DNA of 64,000 nucleotides from Pararhodobacter sp. GTDB taxonomy: Bacteria; Pseudomonadota; Alphaproteobacteria; Rhodobacterales; Rhodobacteraceae. The stretch spans positions 4,967 through 68,966 of the forward strand of contig NZ_JAUCBZ010000012.1 in NCBI RefSeq assembly GCF_034676545.1, read 5' to 3'. Both the position numbers and the translations under genes were made by a program. A model generated the notes under the pieces. It worked only from the letters and a program-made list of their open reading frames with translations, searched no databases and was not told the DNA's origin. Below, piece after piece: positions 42,559 to 51,109 of the stretch. The stretch's first letter is position 1, and every line of letters starts with the position of its first letter.

Positions 42559-43326
42559 ATGACAGATATGCCACACCGCTATTTGCAGACGGTGATCGAC
42601 CGTTTGACCAAAGTGCGCGACACCCAAGGCGACGCGATCGCCGCCGCCGCCGAGGCCTGCGCCAAGTCGATCCTCAACGACAAGCTGGTGTTCACCTTTG
42701 GCACCGGCCACGGCTCGTTCGCGGCGATGGAGATGTATCCGCGCACCGGCACCGTCACCGGGTTCCGGCCGATGGTGGAAAGCTCGATGATCTCGTTTCA
42801 CCGGGTGCTGGGCGACGCGGGCGCGCTGCAATACCGGTTCATTCACGGGCAGGAAGGCTACGGCGACGCGATCTTTGCCAGCCATCAGACCGACCCCGGC
42901 GACACCATGCTGATCTTCTCGCATTCGGGTCTGAACGCGGTGACGCTGGATATCGCGGTGGCTGCGCAGAAAAAAGGCATGACCCTGATCGCCGTGACCT
43001 CGGTGCCGCATTCCAGCGCCACGCCGTCGCGCCACAGTTGCGGCAAGCGGCTGTATGAAATCGCCGATATCGTGATCGACACCGACGTGCCCCTGGGCGA
43101 TGCGGGGATCGAGATTGCCGGCGTGAAGGGCAAGACCGGCGCGACCTCGACCTCGATTGCCATTGCGATTGGCCATGCGATCAACTCGACCACCGCCGAA
43201 CTGGTCGCGGCGGCGGGCAAGGACCCGTATTTGATGGTCAGCCCCAACACCACCGACAAGGCCGAGGCCACCAGGCAAAACGACAAGAACTACGCCGAAC
43301 TCTGGCGTCGTCTGAGGATGCGCTGA
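42559..43326 (+). CDS. SIS-domain phosphosugar-binding protein
   Basis: This is a 255-residue protein with a SIS fold: NDKLVFTFGTGHGSFAAMEM, SHQTDPGDTMLIFSHSGLNA, VTLDIAVAAQKKGMTLIAVT and SVPHSSATPSRHSCGKRLYE. The SHSG segment is the phosphate-binding loop. Proteins of this size with a single SIS domain (COG4821-like) often stand beside carbohydrate kinases and ABC transporters, and their reaction is not settled. An isomerase of ribose 1-phosphate or of the kinase product is possible here. It is followed by the aldehyde dehydrogenase gene after one base. Confidence 0.85.
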   Translation: MTDMPHRYLQTVIDRLTKVRDTQGDAIAAAAEACAKSILNDKLVFTFGTGHGSFAAMEMYPRTGTVTGFRPMVESSMISFHRVLGDAGALQYRFIHGQEGYGDAIFASHQTDPGDTMLIFSHSGLNAVTLDIAVAAQKKGMTLIAVTSVPHSSATPSRHSCGKRLYEIADIVIDTDVPLGDAGIEIAGVKGKTGATSTSIAIAIGHAINSTTAELVAAAGKDPYLMVSPNTTDKAEATRQNDKNYAELWRRLRMR

Positions 43327-43327
43327 G

Positions 43328-44779
43328 ATGCTGGATCGCGGATTTTTCATCAATGGCGCGTGGGAAATGCCCTCGGGTCTGGACCGGTTCGAGGTGATCA
43401 ACCCGGCCAATGGCGCGCGCGTCGGCTCGACGCTGCTGGCCGACGCCGCCACCGTCGAGCGCGCGGTGATCGCCGCCGAGGCGGTGTTCCCGGCCTTTTC
43501 GACCACGCCCGCCCGCCAGCGGGCCGACATGCTGCACCGCGCCGCCACACTGGTCGAGCAACGCGCCGAGGACATGGCGCGGTTGTTGACGCAGGAACAG
43601 GGCAAGCCGGTCTCTGACAATATGAAAGAGATCCTCTTTGGCTGCGAGGTGATGCGCTATTACGGCGAGCAGGCGGTGCGCACGGGGGGGTCGATTCGTC
43701 CGTCGTCCGCGCCGCATATCCGCAATCTGGTGACCTATCACCCGATTGGCGTGACGGCGGCGATTGTGCCGTGGAACTATCCGATTGACCTTTATGCGTG
43801 GAAGATCGGCCCGGCGCTGGCGGCGGGTTGCCCGATCATCGTCAAATCCCCGCACGAGACCCCGCTGGCCATCGCCATGTTCGTTGATTGCCTGCACGAG
43901 GCGGGCTTTCCGCCGGGCACCATCGCCGATCTGCCGGGCCTTGGCCCGATCGCCGGCGAGGCGCTGTCAACGCACCCGCGCATTCGGGCACTGTCGGCCA
44001 CCGCCTCGGTGCCGGCGGGGCAGGCGATCATGCGCGCCGCGGCGGGCAACATGAAACGTCTGTGCCTGGAGTTGGGCGGCCACGCGCCGTTCATCGTGTT
44101 CGACGACGCCGATCTGGAGGAAGCCGCGCGCGCCGCGCATCGCCGCGCCTTTTCCAACATGGGCCAGATCTGCATCACCGTGAACCGGGTGCTGGTGGCG
44201 AAAAGCGTGGCGCCGCGCTTTGCCGAGATTTTCGCCAGCCTTGCCGATGAAACGGTGATCGGCGACGGGATGGACCCGGCCATCGGCTATGGCCCGGTGC
44301 AGAACGCCGGGGTGATTGCGCGGATGGACCGCCATGTGGCGGATGCCACGGCACGCGGCGGGCGGCTGGTCGCGGGCGGCGGGCGCGCCACCGGCAGTGG
44401 CTTTGACGACGGGCTGTTCTATCGCCCGACGGTGATTGCCGACGCGCCGCTCGACAGCCTGCCGATGACCGAGGAAACCTTTGGTCCGGTGGTGGGCATG
44501 GCCGCGTTTGACAGCACCGCAGAGCTGCTGAAAATCGCCAACGGGCTGGAATACGGCCTCGCCGCCTATGTCTACAGCGGCGATCTGGAGCGCGCCTGGT
44601 CGATTGCCGAACGGCTTGATTTCGGCGCGGTGGGTGTCAACGTCAACGACACCAGCGAGTTGCAAGCCCCGTTCGGCGGCTGGAAAATGAGCGGCTTTGG
44701 CCGTGAACTCGGCCCCGAGGGGCTGGAGACCTATCTTCAGGCCAAGCACCTCAAGCTGCGCCTGCGCTCGATGACCTGA
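43328..44779 (+). CDS. NAD(P)-dependent aldehyde dehydrogenase
   Basis: This 483-residue enzyme is of normal length. ALDH motifs are VPWNYPIDLYAWKIGPALAA, LCLELGGHAPFIVFDDADLE with the general-base Glu, GQICITVNRVLVAKSVAPRF with the catalytic Cys, and TEETFGPVVGMAAF. The closest general type is succinate-semialdehyde or lactaldehyde dehydrogenase. It ends the BMP/phosphorylase operon, and a strong terminator follows 84 bases later. It may oxidise an aldehyde formed from the pentose part; no aldolase is visible in the operon. Confidence 0.92.
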   Translation: MLDRGFFINGAWEMPSGLDRFEVINPANGARVGSTLLADAATVERAVIAAEAVFPAFSTTPARQRADMLHRAATLVEQRAEDMARLLTQEQGKPVSDNMKEILFGCEVMRYYGEQAVRTGGSIRPSSAPHIRNLVTYHPIGVTAAIVPWNYPIDLYAWKIGPALAAGCPIIVKSPHETPLAIAMFVDCLHEAGFPPGTIADLPGLGPIAGEALSTHPRIRALSATASVPAGQAIMRAAAGNMKRLCLELGGHAPFIVFDDADLEEAARAAHRRAFSNMGQICITVNRVLVAKSVAPRFAEIFASLADETVIGDGMDPAIGYGPVQNAGVIARMDRHVADATARGGRLVAGGGRATGSGFDDGLFYRPTVIADAPLDSLPMTEETFGPVVGMAAFDSTAELLKIANGLEYGLAAYVYSGDLERAWSIAERLDFGAVGVNVNDTSELQAPFGGWKMSGFGRELGPEGLETYLQAKHLKLRLRSMT

Positions 44780-44863
44780 AACATCCGCGCGCCCCGCCTG
44801 ATCGCCGGGGCAGGGCGCGCGGGCCTCGGTGTCACGCGATCAACCAGCCGCAGTTGAAATATC

Positions 44864-44898
44864 AAGGGGTCGCTGCTTGCGTATCAGCGACCCCTTTT
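44864..44898 (+). terminator. Rho-independent terminator of the nucleoside-catabolism operon
   Basis: AAGGGGTCGCTG (44864-44875) pairs perfectly with CAGCGACCCCTT (44885-44896), a 12-base stem with a 9-base loop, followed by further T residues. It stands 84 bases after the aldehyde dehydrogenase stop. Confidence 0.88.
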
Positions 44899-44905
44899 GA
44901 CCCTG

Positions 44906-44935
44906 AAAAGCCCGCCCGGCGTGAACCGGGCGGGC
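44906..44935 (-). terminator. Rho-independent terminator of the third TRAP operon
   Basis: GCCCGCCCGG (44910-44919) and CCGGGCGGGC (44926-44935) form a 10-base GC stem with a 6-base loop. Read on the minus strand the stem is followed by TTTT (44909-44906). It lies 27 bases beyond the stop of the TRAP binding-protein gene, so the two operons end back to back. Confidence 0.85.
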
Positions 44936-44962
44936 CGCCGTTGAAACCGGCAATGGTGGGTC

Positions 44963-46060
44963 TTAGCGCTCGGCGCAGGCGCGCAGAACTTCGACGTCCG
45001 GGCCGTTCGGCGTGCGGCCAAGGTTGAACGGAGCCGACGCGTCACGCCAATGGGCGTAGTCGTTCAGATATTCAACCTGGCTCAGATAAACGCGCGCAGA
45101 ATGCGGGTTTTCGCAGGCGACTTCTTCGATCGTGGCGTTGGCCATTTCCTGAATGGTGGCCAGCGTGGCATCGTCAAGACGCGTGATCTCGATCCCGGCC
45201 TCCTGGAACTGGGCGTAGGCTTCGTTCGAGCGACGCTCGGTGAAGGCCAGCGACCACAGCATGGTGGCGTCAGCGGCGACGCGCAGTTGCGCGCGGGTCT
45301 CGTCGCTCAGCGCATCCCAGGCGGCCTTGTTGATCATCACCCCAAAGACCGAGGAGGACTGGTGCCAACCGGGCAGCGACCAATGCGTCGTGACCTGCTG
45401 GAAACCGCCCGACCAGTCAACGTTCGGCGTCGAGAATTCGGCACCGTCGATCACACCACGCTCAAGCGCCTGATAGATCTCGCCACCGGCCATCGACACC
45501 TGACTGCCGCCGAGTTGGGTCAACAGACGACCTTGCTCCAGCCCCGAGAGGCGCAGACGCAGACCTTGCAGGTCGGCGGTGGTGGAGATCGGCGTGTTGG
45601 TGCGGAAGCCGGATTCGTTGTTGGTCACGCCGTAAGGCAGGTACACCATGCCATACTGGCCATAGATCTCGTTGTAGATCTCGAAACCGCCCCATTGCTG
45701 GATCCAGTTCACATAGTCCACGGCGTTGAACAGGCTGGCGTGGGTGGCCAGCGGCGAGAACGCGGTGTCACGCCCTGCCCAGTAACCCGGCCAGTCAGCG
45801 CCCGCCTGAACGGTGCCCGATTCCACGGCGCCGAACACTTCGCCTGCGGGCACCAGAGTGCCGCCGTCAAAGAGCTCGATCGACAGGGCGTCGCCGGTCA
45901 ACAGGTTTGCCAATTCGACAAAATGACGATCCATTTCGATCAGTTCCAGCGATGCTGGCCAGACCGTTGTCATGGTCCAGTTTTCCTGTGCGGCGACCGG
46001 TGCGGCCATGCCTGCGGCAAGGACGCCGACGGCTGCCAATGCGGTTGTTTTCAGTGTCAT
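44963..46060 (-). CDS. TRAP transporter substrate-binding protein (DctP family, TakP-like)
   Basis: This is a 365-residue protein with a signal peptide ending at APVAAQEN. The mature part has MTTVWPASLELIEMDRHFVE, FDGGTLVPAGEVFGAVESGT, GQYGMVYLPYGVTNNESGFR, MAGGEIYQALERGVIDGAEF and WSLPGWHQSSSVFGVMINKA. The W-x-x-P-G-W-H-Q and GxxDGAE(F/W) features recall the TakP/2-oxoacid-binding branch. GGAGGAG precedes the ATG. It is the last gene of the operon dctQ-dctM-dctP, with a 32-base gap after dctM. Confidence 0.93.
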   Translation of the reverse strand: MTLKTTALAAVGVLAAGMAAPVAAQENWTMTTVWPASLELIEMDRHFVELANLLTGDALSIELFDGGTLVPAGEVFGAVESGTVQAGADWPGYWAGRDTAFSPLATHASLFNAVDYVNWIQQWGGFEIYNEIYGQYGMVYLPYGVTNNESGFRTNTPISTTADLQGLRLRLSGLEQGRLLTQLGGSQVSMAGGEIYQALERGVIDGAEFSTPNVDWSGGFQQVTTHWSLPGWHQSSSVFGVMINKAAWDALSDETRAQLRVAADATMLWSLAFTERRSNEAYAQFQEAGIEITRLDDATLATIQEMANATIEEVACENPHSARVYLSQVEYLNDYAHWRDASAPFNLGRTPNGPDVEVLRACAER

Positions 46061-46092
46061 GTCGAAACTCCTCCAAGTCGTTGGTCTTAGGT

Positions 46093-47415
46093 TTAGTTGG
46101 TATACAACGTCTCCGGCAGCCAGGTGACGAGCTGCGGGAAGAACGCGATGGCGATCGCCATCAGCACGATCAGCCCGATGAAGGGCAGGACGCCGATGAT
46201 GATGTCAGAGATACTGACTTCGGGCGGGGCAATGGCACGCATATAGAACAGCGCGTAACCAAAGGGCGGTGTCAGGAACGAGGTCTGCAAGACCACCGCC
46301 ATCAGCACCACGAACCACAACAGATCAATGCCCATTTCCTGCACAACCGGCAGGAAGATCGGGAAGCTGAGCAGCACGATCCCGGTCCAGTCAAGGAACA
46401 TGCCCATCACAAAGACGATCAGCATCATCACGGTGATCAGCATCCAGGGCTCCATGTCCAGCGACTTCAGCAGGGCTTGCGTCGCGCGCAAACCGCCGGT
46501 GATGTTGAACACGCCGGTGAACGCCGTCGCGCCGACCACGATGAACAGGATCATCGCCGAGGTGCGGGCGGTTTCGCGCATGGCGCTGGTAAAGCTTGCC
46601 CACTCGAATTTTCCGCGGAAAATCACGATCAAGAGCGCCATCAACACGCCAACCGCCGAGGCCTCGGTCGCGGTGGCGATCCCGGCCAGCATCGTGCCCA
46701 GAATGCCGAAGATCAGCAACAGGGGCGGCAGGGCCTCGACCATCAGCATCTTGATCAGGGCACCACGGCTGATGCGCTCATCCAGCTTGACGGCCGGGGC
46801 CAGATCAGGGCGGAAAAACGCGACGGCGGCAACATAGAGGCCATAAAGCAGCCCCAGCAACACGCCCGGCACCATCGCCCCGGCAAAAAGCTGGCCCACC
46901 GACAGCGACGAGTTCGTCGACATCAGGATCAGCATGATCGACGGCGGGATCAGGATACCCAGGCAGCCAGAGGCGGCAATCAGGCCGGTGCTCAGGCGTT
47001 TGGAATAGCCGTATTGCAGCATCGGCTTCAGCGCCATGACCCCCATCACGGTGATCGACGCGCCAATGATGCCGGTGGTTGCGGCCAGCAGGATCGAGAT
47101 CACCACGACCGCCAGGCCAAGCCCGCCGGTGACACGCGCCAAGAGCAGGCGCAGCGCCTCGAACATTTTGTCGGTCACGCCGCTGTCGGACAGGAATCGC
47201 GCCATGAGAACAAAGAGCGGAATGGCGATCAGGACATAGTTATCCAGCACATCGCCATAAATCCGGTTCACGACGATCCCCAGGATCTGTGTCCGCCCGG
47301 CAATCACCGCACCCAGAATCGCCGTACCCCCCAGCACAAAGGCCAGCGGGTGACCCATGAACAGGCCCAGCACCAGAATCCCTGCCATGATCAGGGCAAT
47401 CGTTTCACCCGACAT
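46093..47415 (-). CDS. TRAP transporter large permease (DctM), third system
   Basis: This is a 440-residue multi-helix permease: LIAIPLFVLMARFLSDSGVT, AASGCLGILIPPSIMLILMS, TATEASAVGVLMALLIVIFR and QTSFLTPPFGYALFYMRAIA. The LTPPFG.ALFY end is typical of the TakM branch of TRAP permeases. It overlaps dctQ by 11 bases and is followed by the binding-protein gene. The ligand is likely a 2-oxo acid or similar monocarboxylate, judged only from receptor type. Confidence 0.93.
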   Translation of the reverse strand: MSGETIALIMAGILVLGLFMGHPLAFVLGGTAILGAVIAGRTQILGIVVNRIYGDVLDNYVLIAIPLFVLMARFLSDSGVTDKMFEALRLLLARVTGGLGLAVVVISILLAATTGIIGASITVMGVMALKPMLQYGYSKRLSTGLIAASGCLGILIPPSIMLILMSTNSSLSVGQLFAGAMVPGVLLGLLYGLYVAAVAFFRPDLAPAVKLDERISRGALIKMLMVEALPPLLLIFGILGTMLAGIATATEASAVGVLMALLIVIFRGKFEWASFTSAMRETARTSAMILFIVVGATAFTGVFNITGGLRATQALLKSLDMEPWMLITVMMLIVFVMGMFLDWTGIVLLSFPIFLPVVQEMGIDLLWFVVLMAVVLQTSFLTPPFGYALFYMRAIAPPEVSISDIIIGVLPFIGLIVLMAIAIAFFPQLVTWLPETLYTN

Positions 47416-47911
47416 CGGCGGTCTCCTCGGTCTTGTTCAGTACCAGCTTCAAGAACTCTGATATCCCTTGCAGCAACAGCAGCACGGCCGCGACGGCCAT
47501 GGCGATCTTGACCGGATACACCGGCATCTGGATCGAGCCATAGGTGGTTTCGCCCTGATTCCAGGAGCGCAGCGCGAAAAGGTAGCTTTGATGGGTGAAC
47601 ACCCAGGCAAAGGGAAAGAAGAAAAGCGGGTAGCCCAACAGCTCGACAATGCGCCGCACCGGAGGTTTCAGGATACCCGTCACCAGATCCACGCGCACAT
47701 GCGCCTGATGTCGCAGGGCATAGCCGCCCAGCAGGACAAAGTAGAATCCATAGAGATGTTTGGTCAGATCAAACGCCCAAAGTGTCGGCGCATTGAACAC
47801 ATAGCGCAACACGACGTCATAGATGATCAAACCGGCAAAAATTATGGCAACCCAAGAGATTACTCTACCGACGACCTCATTGAGTCCGTCGATCATTCGG
47901 ATCAAAAGCAT
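47405..47911 (-). CDS. TRAP transporter small permease (DctQ), third system
   Basis: This is a 168-residue protein with four hydrophobic segments: VISWVAIIFAGLIIYDVVLR, the RYVFNAPTLWAFDLTKHLYG turn typical of DctQ, a GGYALRHQAHVRVDLV loop, and two more helices. GGGAGG precedes the ATG at 47911. It is the first gene of the third TRAP operon. A short inverted repeat (ACAGG/CCTGT, 47926-47942) lies just upstream and could be an operator. Confidence 0.9.
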   Translation of the reverse strand: MLLIRMIDGLNEVVGRVISWVAIIFAGLIIYDVVLRYVFNAPTLWAFDLTKHLYGFYFVLLGGYALRHQAHVRVDLVTGILKPPVRRIVELLGYPLFFFPFAWVFTHQSYLFALRSWNQGETTYGSIQMPVYPVKIAMAVAAVLLLLQGISEFLKLVLNKTEETADVG

Positions 47912-48406
47912 GCTGCCTCCCGCGGACAGGAATTACACCTGTGTTTTTTTTCTCACTATTTGGAGTCACGCCAACGAAGTCAACAGCGCCGGGTCGAGAA
48001 ACACCGCGCCCGCGACGGAATTGGCCCGACGGTTCCGCGCGCCACGCTCCCCAGAGAAATTCGCCGCCTCCATGGCAGAGGCAAGATTGGCATGGATGAT
48101 GGCAAAAGGCCCCGATTGGCACCGTGAATGCGGCGTTGCCCAGCCGTAAGCGCATGAACCGGTGCCCCGTGCTCCGCGCCAGCGAAAAGGTTCGCGCTTG
48201 CGCCGTGGAGCGGATGCGACCGAAGGTCGCGGGACGGTATTTCCGCGGCGGCGACGCCACCCGCATCCCGCGTCGCGACAAACCAGGCGCGGGTGTGAAG
48301 GGGCAACCAGCCCTCTGTGTCACCCTCGCCGAGCCTGCGCAGCCCCCGCGCCGTGGCGCAATCCGGCAAAGCACCAACGCTGAAGATCGCCCGCCGGTCT
48401 GTGATA
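47912..48406. other. 495-base region without a supportable gene
   Basis: It holds the presumed promoter of the third TRAP operon, an inverted repeat ACAGG-7-CCTGT (47926-47942) and a run of eight T (47944-47951). Several frames are open on both strands but none shows a recognisable family, ribosome site or consistent codon use. One plus-strand frame ending at 48149 reads FAASMAEARLAWMMAKGPDW, which may be a decayed coding remnant. Confidence 0.5.
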
Positions 48407-48832
48407 TCAGCGATGCGTTTGCGCCTTGCACAGCCGGTGATCGCCGAGGATCTCGATCACCCGGCAATGCCCCACCTCGCCGCCTTCGCAGCGCGCCAGC
48501 ATCCGCGCCAACTCATCGCGCAGATCATTCAGGATGGCGATGCGCCGCGTCACGGTTTTCAGATGACGGTCGGTGATTTCATGCGCGTGCTGGCACGAGA
48601 GATCCGGGCGATCGGTCAGGCTGGCCAGTTCCAGGATATCGTCCAGCTCGAAGCCCAGTTCACGCGCATGGCGGATGAAGGTGAGCCGTTCCAGCGCCGC
48701 CTGACCGTATCGGCGCTGCCCGCCCTCGGTTCGGTCCGGTTCCGGCAACACGCCGCGCGCCTCGTAAAAGCGGATGGTGGTGACCTTCACGCCGCTCCGG
48801 CGCGCCATGTCGCCGATGGAATACTGCGCCAT
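48407..48832 (-). CDS. MerR-family metal-responsive regulator (ZntR/CadR-like)
   Basis: This is a 141-residue protein. The MerR helix-turn-helix and wing are YSIGDMARRSGVKVTTIRFY and EARGVLPEPDRTEGGQRRYG, followed by a long dimerisation helix. Cysteines in DLSCQH (about residue 80), LARCEGGEVGHCRVIEIL and HRLCKAQ near the C-terminus fit the metal-binding loop of zinc/cadmium/lead-type MerR proteins. It is divergent from the CDF exporter gene, with a MerR-type promoter between them, so it probably activates the exporter on metal stress. Confidence 0.92.
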   Translation of the reverse strand: MAQYSIGDMARRSGVKVTTIRFYEARGVLPEPDRTEGGQRRYGQAALERLTFIRHARELGFELDDILELASLTDRPDLSCQHAHEITDRHLKTVTRRIAILNDLRDELARMLARCEGGEVGHCRVIEILGDHRLCKAQTHR

Positions 48833-48845
48833 TGAGCTTTTCCTC

Positions 48846-48876
48846 TTGACCCTATAGCGACTGTAGCTTGCATAAG
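48846..48876 (+). promoter_or_regulatory. MerR-type promoter of the CDF exporter gene
   Basis: TTGACC (48846-48851) and CATAAG (48871-48876) are separated by 19 bases, the long spacer typical of MerR-activated promoters. Inside the spacer CTATAG-CGA-CTGTAG (48852-48866) is an imperfect dyad. This arrangement matches promoters that a metal-bound MerR protein untwists to activate. Confidence 0.8.
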
Positions 48877-48933
48877 CCTATCAGGCTAGCGGGAATCACC
48901 GCCCCTTGGCATGGCATTTGAAGGAATTTGACC

Positions 48934-49872
48934 TTGGCACATGGACATCACCACCACCACGTTGACCCAGAGGCCGGCGACCGCCGGGTCTTTGCCGCGA
49001 TAGCGGTCAATATGGGGCTGACCGTCGCGCAGGTGATCGGCGGCGTTCTGTCGGGGTCGCTGGCGCTGATCGCCGATGCGCTGCACAATTTTTCCGACGC
49101 GATCTCGCTGATCATCGCCTTTGCCGCCCGCAAGATTGCCCGCAAACCCCGCGATGCGGCGATGACCTTTGGCTATGGCCGGATCGAGATCGTCGCGGCG
49201 CTGGTCAACTATACGACGCTGATCATCCTCGGGCTGTATCTGCTGTATGAGGCCGCCGGGCGGTTCCTCGAGCCGCAGCCGGTGGCGGGCTGGATGATCG
49301 TGATCATCGCCGGGATCGCGCTGGCGGTGGATGTTGCCACGGCGCTGCTGACCTATTCGCTGTCCAAAGAAAGCATGAACATCCGCGCGGCCTTTCTGCA
49401 CAACGTGGCCGATGCCCTGGGCTCGGTGGCGGTGATCGTCGCGGGGACGCTGATCATCCTCTATGACTGGTGGATCATCGACCCGATCGTGACGGTGTTG
49501 ATCGCCGGCTATATCCTGTGGCACGCGTTCCTTGAAATCGGGCCGGTCATCCGCATCCTGATGCTGGGCAGCCCGCCCGATATCGACACCGAGGCCGTGT
49601 TGCAGGCCGTGCTGGCCACCGAGGGCGTGGACGGCATTCATCACGCGCATTTCTGGCAGATGACCGAGCATCGCGCGGCCTTCAACGCGCATGTGGTGAT
49701 CGTGGCGGGGGAATGGAGCCGCGCTGACGCGATCAAGGCGGCGATCAAGGCCGCGCTGCATCAGCAGTTCGACATTGATCACACGGTGCTGGAGCTGGAA
49801 TGCGCGCGCCATGTCTGCCGTGAGACGTCGAAATTCGGCTTCGATCACAGCCATGCGGCGCATGGCGGCTAA
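48934..49872 (+). CDS. Cation diffusion facilitator (CDF) metal exporter
   Basis: This is a 312-residue protein with a His-rich N-terminus (MAHGHHHHHVDPEAG), six membrane segments and a cytoplasmic C-terminal domain. Metal-site motifs are SLALIADALHNFSDAISLII in TM2 and AAFLHNVADALGSVAVIVAG in TM5. A TTG at 48934 with AAGGA eight bases upstream is chosen as start; TTG at 48928 is also in frame but too near the ribosome site. It exports zinc or a related divalent ion, under the divergent MerR protein. Confidence 0.93.
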   Translation: MAHGHHHHHVDPEAGDRRVFAAIAVNMGLTVAQVIGGVLSGSLALIADALHNFSDAISLIIAFAARKIARKPRDAAMTFGYGRIEIVAALVNYTTLIILGLYLLYEAAGRFLEPQPVAGWMIVIIAGIALAVDVATALLTYSLSKESMNIRAAFLHNVADALGSVAVIVAGTLIILYDWWIIDPIVTVLIAGYILWHAFLEIGPVIRILMLGSPPDIDTEAVLQAVLATEGVDGIHHAHFWQMTEHRAAFNAHVVIVAGEWSRADAIKAAIKAALHQQFDIDHTVLELECARHVCRETSKFGFDHSHAAHGG

Positions 49873-49949
49873 CGGTCGGACCCGGTTTGGACGGCGCGTT
49901 GCGGGCCATTGGCGCGACTGTTTTGCGCCTTTGGCCCGCGGTTGCTGGT

Positions 49950-50300
49950 TTATTGCCCCTCGGTGACACAGTCCAAAACGGTTTCTTCGGTCATGAGGTT
50001 TTTCAACGTGGCCCCTTCGCCGGTTGACCACCACTCATATTGCCCCGCGACATAGCGCGCGCCGGATGCCGAGATAACGCCGACGAAAACGCGGGTGTCA
50101 TCGTCAACCGGCACCAGCGCCAGACTGTCGGTTTCCGACGTGGCATAATGGACCTGCACAGTTCCCTTTGCACCGCATTGATAGGTTGTGGTGTTGAGAT
50201 AGGCATCGTCAAGCTCGATGGTGATGGCAAGCGATGTATCGGCGGTTGCCGTCGTGGCGGTCAGGGCCAGCAGGGCAAGACCGAGGGCAATGTTTTTCAT
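49950..50300 (-). CDS. MliC-family periplasmic/lysozyme-inhibitor-like protein
   Basis: This is a 116-residue protein with a cleavable signal peptide (MKNIALGLALLALTATTATA). YQCGAKGTVQVHYATSETDS and GVISASGARYVAGQYEWWST fit the MliC pattern (YxCxxG....V.Y; SASGARY......W..G..A.L). There is no lipobox cysteine directly after the signal, so it is probably soluble in the periplasm rather than a lipoprotein. It sits alone between the CDF gene (convergent) and the TetR gene. The family blocks host or phage lysozymes. Confidence 0.82.
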   Translation of the reverse strand: MKNIALGLALLALTATTATADTSLAITIELDDAYLNTTTYQCGAKGTVQVHYATSETDSLALVPVDDDTRVFVGVISASGARYVAGQYEWWSTGEGATLKNLMTEETVLDCVTEGQ

Positions 50301-50473
50301 AGCGTTTCCTTTGTGGGGTGCAGCGTCATTTCAGCCGAGATTACCGGGTCTTGCGCCAGAGGTCGAGGTCCACCTCGGCGCTCTGCACGGGCGCGTGAAC
50401 AGGGTTCGGACGCGCGCCAGACCCGCGCCGGAACCGCGCCGCACAGGGTCGACGCCGACACGTCAGGGGGCAA

Positions 50474-51097
50474 TCAACGCGCCAGCGCCAGGACCGCGCA
50501 AAATTCTTCGGCGAGGTCCGGGATACCGCGCCGGTTTCCGGCAATCTGACCCTCGAGCAGATGCCGGAAAACGCCGTCCACGGCGCCGTAAAGCACCTGA
50601 ATCGACGCCCCCGAGGCACCCTCGCCCGCGATCTGCGCCACCAGCCCGATCAGCGAGGCTTCGATCTCGGTGACGACGGGCTGAAAGACCGGGTCGAACA
50701 GCGCCTGATTGCGGATGTCATACCACAGCCGGTGGGTGTCCGCGTCCTCGACAATCGCGGCGGCCAACCCCTCGGCAAAGGCGCGAAACAGGCTTTCGCG
50801 GGTGTCGGCCCCGGCAATGCGGGCGCTGATCTCGGCGGCGAACCGCTCTTTGTAGAGCCGCACGCAATAGATCAGCAGTTGCTCTTTGTTTTCAAAGTAA
50901 TAGTGCAACATGCCCAAGGAGAAATCGGACTGCGCGGCGATGTCGCGCAGGGTGGTATTGGCGTAGCCATAGCGTTTGAGCGCCTCGATGGCGCTTTCGG
51001 CCAGCTCGCGTTTCTTGGCGTCGCGCTTGGCCCCCTTGGTGGCGGCGCGCACCGCGAGCTTTCCTATCGGCTTTTGATCGGTCATGGCCGCGCCCAT
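50474..51097 (-). CDS. TetR-family regulator of the alcohol/acyl-CoA oxidation cluster
   Basis: This is a 207-residue protein. The HTH is YANTTLRDIAAQSDFSLGML followed by HYYFENKEQLLIYCVRLYKE. The ligand half is helical (SIQVLYGAVDGVFRHLLEGQ). ATG 51097 has GGGA upstream; ATG 51085 (MTDQKP) is an alternative. It is the last gene of the minus-strand operon after the ALDH (12-base gap). A perfect palindrome at 56198-56213, in the divergent promoter region of this operon and fadE, is its likely site, giving autoregulation and control by an acyl-CoA or aldehyde. Confidence 0.88.
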   Translation of the reverse strand: MGAAMTDQKPIGKLAVRAATKGAKRDAKKRELAESAIEALKRYGYANTTLRDIAAQSDFSLGMLHYYFENKEQLLIYCVRLYKERFAAEISARIAGADTRESLFRAFAEGLAAAIVEDADTHRLWYDIRNQALFDPVFQPVVTEIEASLIGLVAQIAGEGASGASIQVLYGAVDGVFRHLLEGQIAGNRRGIPDLAEEFCAVLALAR

Positions 51098-51109
51098 ACC
51101 TTTCCCAGT

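Noticed and set aside
49901..49939. GCGGGCCA/TGGCCCGC hairpin between the CDF and MliC genes as a terminator
   Set aside because: The stem is convincing but the loop is 23 bases and no T-run follows, so a terminator cannot be claimed.
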